11,300 nucleotides of DNA from CALIZF01 sp046292445. Lineage in GTDB: Bacteria > Pseudomonadota > Alphaproteobacteria > Rhodobacterales > Rhodobacteraceae. The stretch covers positions 1 to 11,300 of the forward strand of contig JBKBQT010000053.1 in assembly GCA_046292445.1 (NCBI GenBank). Direction: 5' to 3'. This document shows, one piece after another, positions 1 through 6,926 of the stretch. Below the pieces are notes generated by a model that ran no database searches, was not told where the DNA came from, and was given only the letters and a program-made list of their open reading frames with translations. Positions within the stretch are counted from its first letter, which is position 1. Every line of letters starts with the position of its first letter. The position numbers and the translations under genes were made by a program.

Positions 1-1241
1 AGGTTGAGCGTGCCGAACACGTTGTTCTGCAGGCCCTCGACCATGTTCTGTTCGACCAGCGGCATGTGCTTGTAGGCGGCGGCGTGATAGATCGTCTCGA
101 CCTCGAACTGCCGCAGCACGGTCGAGACGCGGTCGGTGTCGCCGACCGAGCCGAGCAGCGGCACGATCCGCACATCCGGCAACTCGCCCGCGGCAATGCC
201 CGCGCGCAAATGGGTGTCGAGCTGGTAGAGCGCGAATTCGCTGATCTCGAGCAGCACGAGGATGCGCGGCCGCTGCCGCAGGATCTGCAGGCACAGCTCC
301 GACCCGATGGAACCCCCGGCGCCGGTCACCATGACCGACTTGCCTTCGGTCGTCACCCGCATCAGCGGCCGATGCGGCGGAACCGGGTCGCGGCCCAGAA
401 GATCCTCGACCGTCACCTCGCGAATCTCGCCGATGCGGTTGCGGCCCGACACCATGTCGGTGGTGCCCGGCACGATCTGCACCCGGACGGGGAGATGTTC
501 GAGCCGCGCGACGATCGCCGCGCGCGCCTGCCGGCTGATCGACTGGATCGCCAGCAGCACGACGGTCACGTTGTATTCCGCGATCAGCTCGGCGAGCGCT
601 TCGGGCGCATAGACCCGCAGGCCGTTGATCTGCGTGCCCTGAAGGTCGCGCGCATCGTCCACGAACCCGACCGGCGAATAATCCGGCCCGGACTGGAGCG
701 ACGACAGAAGCTGCCGGCCCGCCTCGCCGGCGCCGTAGATCACCACCCGCGTCTTGTCGCGGTTCACCGTGCGCGAATAGATCGCCCGGAGCAGGAAGCG
801 CACGCCGCCCACGGTGCAGAACGCAATCAGCGCATAGATGATCGGCGCGGTTGCCGGGACCTGAAGCCCGAACAGATAGGCCGACACCACCAGCGCGATC
901 GTCGAGACCGCCACCCCCTCGACGATCGTCAGCAGCGCCTGGCCCCCCATCGCCCGGACGACCTGGCGGTAGAAGCCGAGCCGGTAGAAGGCGGCTAGGC
1001 AGACCGGTGTCGCGGCAAGCGGCGCAAGCCAGATGCCCGGATCGGCGAGGATACCCAGATCCTCGGTCCGCAGCAGCATGGCGCCGACAAAGCTCAACGC
1101 GATCAGGACCGTGTCGGCCAGAAGCTGCAGGATCCGCTTGTAGGCGCGCGGCAAACCGAACAGCCGGACCATCAGCGCTGAAACCGCCGGTTCGATCCGG
1201 CGCCGTCGCGACCGCGATGACAGGGCCCGCAATGGCGCCAT
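1..1241 (-). CDS. Polysaccharide biosynthesis protein, CapD/FlaA1/WbpM-type nucleotide-sugar dehydratase/epimerase (3' partial)
   Basis: Only the first 413 residues are in the window; family members are usually about 600-650 residues. The N-terminus is basic (an RSRRRR run near residue 10), then four hydrophobic segments at about 38-57, 69-86, 103-124 and 131-151 should anchor it in the inner membrane. A first nucleotide-binding-like domain begins at YGAGEAGRQL (169-178). The SDR-type NAD(P)-binding domain begins at VTGAGGSIGSE (305-315) and continues to YHAAAYKHMPLVE (from 385), a hallmark of this family. The catalytic Ser/Asp-Lys region lies beyond the left edge. Members convert UDP-GlcNAc-type sugars into 4-keto-6-deoxy sugars for exopolysaccharide, capsule or O-antigen; the substrate here cannot be told. 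ATG at 1241 is chosen because an AAGGAA ribosome site lies 9 nt upstream; a second in-frame ATG is at 1172. The gene may be the edge of a polysaccharide cluster continuing leftward. Confidence 0.93.
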   Translation of the reverse strand, partial: MAPLRALSSRSRRRRIEPAVSALMVRLFGLPRAYKRILQLLADTVLIALSFVGAMLLRTEDLGILADPGIWLAPLAATPVCLAAFYRLGFYRQVVRAMGGQALLTIVEGVAVSTIALVVSAYLFGLQVPATAPIIYALIAFCTVGGVRFLLRAIYSRTVNRDKTRVVIYGAGEAGRQLLSSLQSGPDYSPVGFVDDARDLQGTQINGLRVYAPEALAELIAEYNVTVVLLAIQSISRQARAAIVARLEHLPVRVQIVPGTTDMVSGRNRIGEIREVTVEDLLGRDPVPPHRPLMRVTTEGKSVMVTGAGGSIGSELCLQILRQRPRILVLLEISEFALYQLDTHLRAGIAAGELPDVRIVPLLGSVGDTDRVSTVLRQFEVETIYHAAAYKHMPLVEQNMVEGLQNNVFGTLN

Positions 1242-1317
1242 ACCGATCCGTTCCTTGCCTTGCTGCGGAACAACCCGCCTTTAGTCCTGCCCTATCACAG
1301 CACCCGCAGGCGGCACG

Positions 1318-1370
1318 AAAAAATGCGGCATGCCCGGTTCGTCGGCAGGAGTCCGCGCAAAGATGCCGCA
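1318..1370 (-). terminator. Possible Rho-independent terminator downstream of guaB
   Basis: Read on the minus strand, TGCGGCAT (1370-1363) pairs perfectly with ATGCCGCA (1331-1324). This gives an 8-bp stem followed directly by six T residues (1323-1318). The loop is long (31 nt), which weakens the call, although a small CCG/CGG helix can form inside it. It lies about 165 nt past the guaB stop and before the polysaccharide gene, the right place to separate the two transcripts. Confidence 0.35.
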
Positions 1371-1405
1371 ACAGGCTTGGGCAAAACAGCCCATTCGGGC
1401 GGCGC

Positions 1406-1427
1406 GCGCCGCAGGCGGCGCATTTTT
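1406..1427 (+). terminator. Terminator-like hairpin on the plus strand with no obvious gene to serve
   Basis: GCGCCGC (1406-1412) and GCGGCGC (1415-1421) form a tight GC stem followed by A and then TTTTT (1423-1427). Sterically the loop must be CAGG closed by a 6-bp stem. No plus-strand gene lies upstream in the window, so it could only stop antisense transcription, or it may be chance in GC-rich DNA. Confidence 0.22.
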
Positions 1428-1533
1428 GCCGCCCGCACGCGGCCCCGCGGTCCGCCGAACGATGCGCCGGGACGGCGCGCCGCGGCCTGTCGCGGCAGTG
1501 CGGCATGATTCGCGGCGCGCGGCGCCGCCGCAG

Positions 1534-2982
<1,449 letters not shown>

Positions 2983-3078
2983 AGGCTTCCCCTTGGCCGG
3001 CCCGGCTTGGCCCGTCCCCTTTTCATGCGGGCGGAAGGTTGGCAAGGGGGCGCCGGGATGGCCGCAACCGCGGCGCGG

Positions 3079-3154
3079 TGGTAGGCCCGGAGGGATTCGA
3101 ACCCCCAACCAAGGCGTTATGAGCGCCCTGCTCTGACCGTTGAGCTACAGGCCC
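3079..3154 (-). tRNA. tRNA with CAT anticodon, best assigned to tRNA-Ile2 (lysidine type)
   Basis: A complete cloverleaf folds on the minus strand: acceptor GGGCCTG/CGGGCCT, D stem GCTC/GAGC, anticodon stem GGGCG/CGCCT around loop CTCATAA, five-base variable loop, and T arm with TTCGAAT. The anticodon CAT is at 3121-3119, the discriminator is A (3082), and the 3' CCA is encoded (3081-3079). CAT can mean initiator Met, elongator Met or Ile2. I favour Ile2 because C4-G69 and C5-G68 are present, which are known determinants for TilS, the enzyme that converts C34 to lysidine. The AGAGCAGG start of the anticodon arm and the CTTGGT after it also resemble E. coli tRNA-Ile2. Initiator features (an unpaired position 1-72 and three G-C pairs next to the anticodon loop) are absent. 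It would read AUA codons. Confidence 0.93.
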
Positions 3155-3187
3155 GGCCACGGTTTGGGTGGCAGATCGCGGCGCAGG

Positions 3188-3193
3188 GGTCAA
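3188..3193 (-). promoter_or_regulatory. Candidate -35 element for the tRNA gene
   Basis: TTGACC on the minus strand lies 33 nt before the first base of the tRNA, a plausible distance for a -35 hexamer. No good -10 hexamer is visible at 16-18 nt spacing, so this is only a candidate. Confidence 0.25.
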
Positions 3194-3295
3194 GCGCGGG
3201 GGCGGCCGCGCCGGCGCGGTCGAAAGGGCGGCCGACCGGCCGGGCCATGTGCAGCGGCAGACGCGAACGGGCGGATCGAAGGCTTGCGGGCAGCC

Positions 3296-4558
3296 CTAGC
3301 CTGCGAGGCTGCGCGCGATGTTCGCCGTCAGCAGATCATGGTCGAAGGCATCGCGCTTGCACAGCCGCGCATGCAGGCGCACCGTCCGGTCGAGTTCCGG
3401 CAGGCTCTGGGCGCCGAGCGGGACGAAGCGGTCGGGGTCGATGGCGGCCACCTCGTCGGTGACCAGCACGGATCGGCCGAGCGTCTTGGTCAGATCGTCG
3501 ATGCGCGTCACCGCGTTGACCACCTCGCCGATCGCGGTGAACACCAGCCGCTCGGCCACGCCGACATTGCCGAACTTGACCGGCCCCGAGGCGAGGATGA
3601 CGGAAAACCGGATCTCGGGCGCACCCGGGGGGCGGGCCGCCTCTTCGGCATCGCCGAGGTCGAGCGCCTTTTCCATCGCCCGGATCGCGCCCCGCGCCGC
3701 CTCGGGAAAGCCGATGTCGCCGCGCACCGGAAAGATGCCGAGAACGGCATCGCCGATGAAGGCGAGAACCTCGCCCCCCTCGTCGATCACCGCCCGCGCG
3801 GTGCAGCCGTAGAACCGGCGCAGCACGTCGAGATAGGCATCCGGCTTCATCCGCGCCGACATGCGGGTGGATCCGCGCAGGTCGGAATACCACACCACCG
3901 CGTTGATCTCGGCCCCGTCTCCAAGGCGGATGTCGCCCGACAGCACGCGCTGCGCGCCCGTCGGCCCGAGAAAGGCCTCGGCCACGTTGCCCATGACGCG
4001 CACCTGCAAGGTCGCGCGGCAGGCCACGCCGAAAGCGCGCTGGATGCGGATGAGCGCGGCGATGTCGGCCTCGGAAAACCCGCTTTCGCGCTTGGTGGAC
4101 CAGCTTCCCATGATGCCGATGCGGCCCTGTTCGAAGTGGTCAACCCGCGCGATGCGGAACGACGACGAGGTGATGAGGTAGTCGGTGCATCCCTGGTCGC
4201 GCAGTTCGGGCAGGATCGGGAAATCCAGCAGCGTCTCGGGCCCGGTGAGGCGCCGGCGCAGGAAGCTGAGCCCCTTCGCATGGGCGTAATAGAAAGGCGA
4301 CTGCCGCCAGGCCTCGCCATTCTCCGTTCCGGCCGCGAATTGCAGCAGGTTCGGGCCCTTCGCCGCGCTCCACTCGATCAGTTCGGCGCGAAAGAGCGGA
4401 TGCAGCGCCGGCCAGTTGAGCACCGCCCGTTCGAGCGGAATGCCCATACCGCGCAGGCGGTGGCAGAGGTCGTTGAAAAGCCCGGTGATGTCCACGTCGT
4501 CGAGCGCGGCGTCCATCAGCCAGTCTTCGATCTGGGATACAGTGGTCTCGTGTGCCAT
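3296..4558 (-). CDS. Class III adenylate/guanylate cyclase with N-terminal GAF-like region
   Basis: The 420-residue protein has a C-terminal class III nucleotidyl cyclase domain from about residue 215. Metal-binding aspartates are Asp226 (in WYSDLRGST) and Asp270 (in FIGDAVLGIF). The transition-state Asn348 and Arg352 sit in GEVVNAVTRID, so the catalytic set is complete. The position usually held by the adenine-recognising Lys, three residues before the Gly of FIGD, is Ala266, and the partner Asp region reads FTAIG. Nucleotide preference therefore cannot be assumed. The first 200 residues look like a soluble GAF-like sensor ending in a helix-rich linker (FSEADIAALIRIQRAFG); no signal peptide or membrane segment is seen. 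ATG 4558 is chosen although its GGGAG site is close; a GTG at 4600 would add 14 residues but has no ribosome site. It follows the small 90-aa gene on the same strand. Confidence 0.88.
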   Translation of the reverse strand: MAHETTVSQIEDWLMDAALDDVDITGLFNDLCHRLRGMGIPLERAVLNWPALHPLFRAELIEWSAAKGPNLLQFAAGTENGEAWRQSPFYYAHAKGLSFLRRRLTGPETLLDFPILPELRDQGCTDYLITSSSFRIARVDHFEQGRIGIMGSWSTKRESGFSEADIAALIRIQRAFGVACRATLQVRVMGNVAEAFLGPTGAQRVLSGDIRLGDGAEINAVVWYSDLRGSTRMSARMKPDAYLDVLRRFYGCTARAVIDEGGEVLAFIGDAVLGIFPVRGDIGFPEAARGAIRAMEKALDLGDAEEAARPPGAPEIRFSVILASGPVKFGNVGVAERLVFTAIGEVVNAVTRIDDLTKTLGRSVLVTDEVAAIDPDRFVPLGAQSLPELDRTVRLHARLCKRDAFDHDLLTANIARSLAG

Positions 4559-4663
4559 CGCTCCCAGATAGGGCGCCCGGGGCCGCTCGGGAAGTGACAC
4601 GCGGCCAGATTGCCGCCCTGCGCCCCGGCGCAGGGTCTGTGCGGACCGGACCGCAGGCGCTCG

Positions 4664-4936
4664 TCAGGGAAAGAGCCCCGCAAGCGCGCTGTCGCAACGC
4701 GCGATCTGGGCGGTCAGATCGGCGCCCGACATGGCCGCCACGCTGCGATAGCCATCCTGCAGCACCGCGATTGCGCCGGCATGGTCGTCGCCCATGCGTT
4801 CGAGAAGGGCATCGCCGACCGCGAACTCCTTTTCGTCAAGGGCCGCCTCGATCTCCGACAGGCCGAGCAGGCTCGCATGGACCGATGCGATGTCATAGGC
4901 ATTCAGGCAAAGGCCAAGAAAGACGGCTTCCAGCAT
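4664..4936 (-). CDS. Small acidic hypothetical protein (90 aa)
   Basis: I do not recognise this protein. It begins MLEAVFLGLCLNAYDIASVH, continues through an acidic helical stretch (EIEAALDEKEFAVGDALLER) and ends in LTAQIARCDSALAGLFP. Composition suggests a soluble, mostly helical cytosolic protein with no membrane segment or signal peptide. Codons look genuine: third positions are rich in C and G and the reading has no low-complexity Arg/Pro runs, unlike shadow frames here. The start ATG has a G-rich stretch (GGGGG, 5 nt spacing) instead of a clean Shine-Dalgarno. It sits 62 nt after metG and 105 nt before the cyclase on the same strand, so co-transcription with either is possible. Function is unknown. 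Confidence 0.68.
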   Translation of the reverse strand: MLEAVFLGLCLNAYDIASVHASLLGLSEIEAALDEKEFAVGDALLERMGDDHAGAIAVLQDGYRSVAAMSGADLTAQIARCDSALAGLFP

Positions 4937-4998
4937 CGCTGCCCCCGGGTTGATGTCCGCTCGCGCAGCATGGCCGAGCCGCCGGCATCCCGCAACGG

Positions 4999-6717
4999 TC
5001 AGCTGCGCAAGCCGGCGAACCGGGCCTGCCAGTCGGCGCGTTCCTCGTCGGTGATCTTGCGGAACAGCACCTCGGGGGTGGTGAAGGCATGGCCGGGCGG
5101 CAGGACGGTCAGCGCGGCGGCAACGTCGTCGGGCCAGGTCCAGTCATCCGTGTGCAGCGCCGCCATCATCGACGCCGCCGCATCGGGGATGAAGGGGCGC
5201 GACAGCACGGCATAGAGGCGGATGAGGTTCAGCGCGAGGCGGGTCTGCGCGGCGGCGGCCTCCGGGTCGGTCTTGACCACCGACCACGGCGCGGCGGACT
5301 GGAGGTATTCGTTGCCGAGCACCCAGATCGCCCGCAGCTCGGCCGCCGCCTTGCGGATCTCGATCGCCTCCATATGCCCCTCATAGGCGCGGATGCGCGC
5401 CGCAAGATCGGCCGTCAGCGCCGCCTCGCGCGCCCCCGGGGTGCCGCCCGCGGGAACCGCCTCGCCGAACTTGGACCGGCAGAACTTGGTCACGCGGCTC
5501 ACGAGATTGCCGAGCACATCGGCCAGATCCTTGTTCGCGCCGGACTGGAAACTGTCCCAGGTGAATTCGGTGTCCGATGTCTCGGGCGCGTGGCTCAGCA
5601 GCCACCAGCGCCAGTAATCGGCCGGCAGGATCGACAGCGCCTGGTCCATGAACACGCCGCGGCCCTGGCTGGTCGAGAACTGCCCGCCGTCGTAGTTGAG
5701 GTAGTTGAAGGACTTGATGTAATCCACCAGCTTCCACGGCTCACCCGATCCGAGGATCGTGGCAGGGAACGACAGGGTGTGGAAGGGCACGTTGTCCTTG
5801 CCCATGAACTGGGTATAGCGCACGTCCGCCGCCCCTTCGTCGGTGCGCCACCAGCGGCGCCAGGCGGCATCCGGCAGGCCGTTCGCATCGGCCCATTCGG
5901 CGGTGCCGGCGATGTATTCGATGGGGGCGTCGAACCAGACGTAGAATACCTTGCCCTCCATCCCCGACCACGGCGCGCCCTCGAACTGCACAGGCACGCC
6001 CCAGGCCAGATCGCGCGTGATGCCCCGGTCCTGCAGCCCCTCGCCGTCGTCGAGCCACTTGAGCGCGATCGAGGTGGACAGGATCGGCCAGTCGGTGCGC
6101 GTGGTGATCCAGTCGCGCAGGCGGCCGCGCAGCGCGCTCTGGCGCAGGTAGAGGTGCTTGGTCTCGCGCACCTCGAGGTCGGTGGACCCCGAGATGGCGC
6201 TGCGCGGGTTGATGAGCTCGGTCGGGTCGAGCTGCTTGGTGCAGTTCTCGCACTGGTCGCCCCGGGCGGCGGTATAGCCGCAGTTGGGGCAGGTGCCGGT
6301 GATGTAGCGGTCGGGCAGGAACCGTCCGTCGGCGGGGGAATAGACCTGTTTCTCCATCACTTCCGCGATCAGCCCCGCATCCGCCAGCCGGCTGGCGAAA
6401 TGCTGCGTCAGGCGGTGGTTGCGCTGGCTGGAGGAGCGGCCGAAATGGTCGAACGACAGGCGGAACCCCTCGGCGAGCGCCTTCTGGACCCCGTGCATCT
6501 CGGCGCAGTATTCGGCCACGGGCTTGCCGGCCTTGGCGGCGGCGAGTTCCGCCGGGGTCCCGTGTTCGTCGGTGGCGCAGATGAACATCACCTCGTGCCC
6601 CCGCGCCCGCAGGTAGCGGGCATAGAGATCGGCGGGAAGCTGGCTGCCGACCAGATTGCCGAGGTGCTTGATCCCGTTGATATAGGGGATCGCCGATGTG
6701 ATGAGATGGCGTGCCAT
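4999..6717 (-). CDS. metG: Methionyl-tRNA synthetase
   Basis: A class I synthetase of 572 residues that charges tRNA-Met (initiator and elongator) with methionine in the cytosol. The HIGH signature appears as HLGN (18-21) after SAIPYINGIK. A zinc knuckle has Cys143, Cys146, Cys156 and Cys159 (CxxC-x9-CxxC). FYVWFDAPIEYI and FMGKDNVPFH are classic MetRS core motifs. The KMSKS loop reads FSTSQ (347-351), preceded by Gln and followed by GRGVF; as far as I recall this Lys-poor version is normal for this alphaproteobacterial MetRS type rather than a defect. The helical anticodon-binding domain follows from about 375. There is no C-terminal EMAPII/Trbp111 domain. ATG 6717 is chosen because MARHLITSAIPY is the expected N-terminus and a G-rich ribosome site precedes it; the extension to 6819 has no family match. 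Confidence 0.97.
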   Translation of the reverse strand: MARHLITSAIPYINGIKHLGNLVGSQLPADLYARYLRARGHEVMFICATDEHGTPAELAAAKAGKPVAEYCAEMHGVQKALAEGFRLSFDHFGRSSSQRNHRLTQHFASRLADAGLIAEVMEKQVYSPADGRFLPDRYITGTCPNCGYTAARGDQCENCTKQLDPTELINPRSAISGSTDLEVRETKHLYLRQSALRGRLRDWITTRTDWPILSTSIALKWLDDGEGLQDRGITRDLAWGVPVQFEGAPWSGMEGKVFYVWFDAPIEYIAGTAEWADANGLPDAAWRRWWRTDEGAADVRYTQFMGKDNVPFHTLSFPATILGSGEPWKLVDYIKSFNYLNYDGGQFSTSQGRGVFMDQALSILPADYWRWWLLSHAPETSDTEFTWDSFQSGANKDLADVLGNLVSRVTKFCRSKFGEAVPAGGTPGAREAALTADLAARIRAYEGHMEAIEIRKAAAELRAIWVLGNEYLQSAAPWSVVKTDPEAAAAQTRLALNLIRLYAVLSRPFIPDAAASMMAALHTDDWTWPDDVAAALTVLPPGHAFTTPEVLFRKITDEERADWQARFAGLRS

Positions 6718-6926
6718 GATGCCCCCGCAGTCTGCGCGGCGTGTGGTAGCCGAGCCGTGCGGGGTTTGCCAGACGCTCTTGCGCGCATGGCCCGCCCTCG
6801 GACCGTTGTTCCCGGTCAACTTGGTGGACGGGGCGGCCGTTGCGCAGGGTTTCTGGCGCCGGCGTGCCGTAAGCGCTTGGTAGCGGAGCAGGTGTGTGTC
6901 ACGCTTGCCCTGAGGGAGGACAAACG
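6718..6926. other. Divergent intergenic region between metG and the RTX gene
   Basis: About 209 bases that must hold the promoters of two divergent genes. I see no convincing -35/-10 pair on either strand, no T-box, and no clear operator palindrome. The right end carries the RTX gene ribosome site. Confidence 0.5.
6914..6920 (+). promoter_or_regulatory. Ribosome binding site fixing the RTX gene start
   Basis: GGGAGGA lies 6 nt before ATG 6927. It is among the best Shine-Dalgarno sequences in the window and decides against the GTG-initiated extension to 6894. Confidence 0.8.

Larger units (their letters stand above)
1242..1533. other. Intergenic region between guaB and the polysaccharide gene
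   Basis: About 290 bases without a gene I can support. Open frames here are low-complexity Ala/Arg/Pro translations of GC-rich DNA. The stretch carries two terminator-like hairpins, listed separately, and the ribosome site of the polysaccharide gene at its left end. I could not pick out a convincing promoter for that gene. Confidence 0.6.

Noticed and set aside
3206..3219. Perfect 14-nt palindrome between the cyclase and the tRNA
   Set aside because: It is made only of C and G in very GC-rich DNA, has no loop or T run, and no second copy was seen; chance is likely.
5641..5700. KMSKS loop of MetRS reading FSTSQ instead of a lysine-rich signature
   Set aside because: At first it looked like a damaged active site, but the rest of the enzyme is intact and, from memory, this version is usual in alphaproteobacterial MetRS of this length.
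6718..6926. Possible riboswitch or T-box upstream of metG
   Set aside because: No T-box sequence, SAM-riboswitch core or terminator/antiterminator pair could be found in the short leader.
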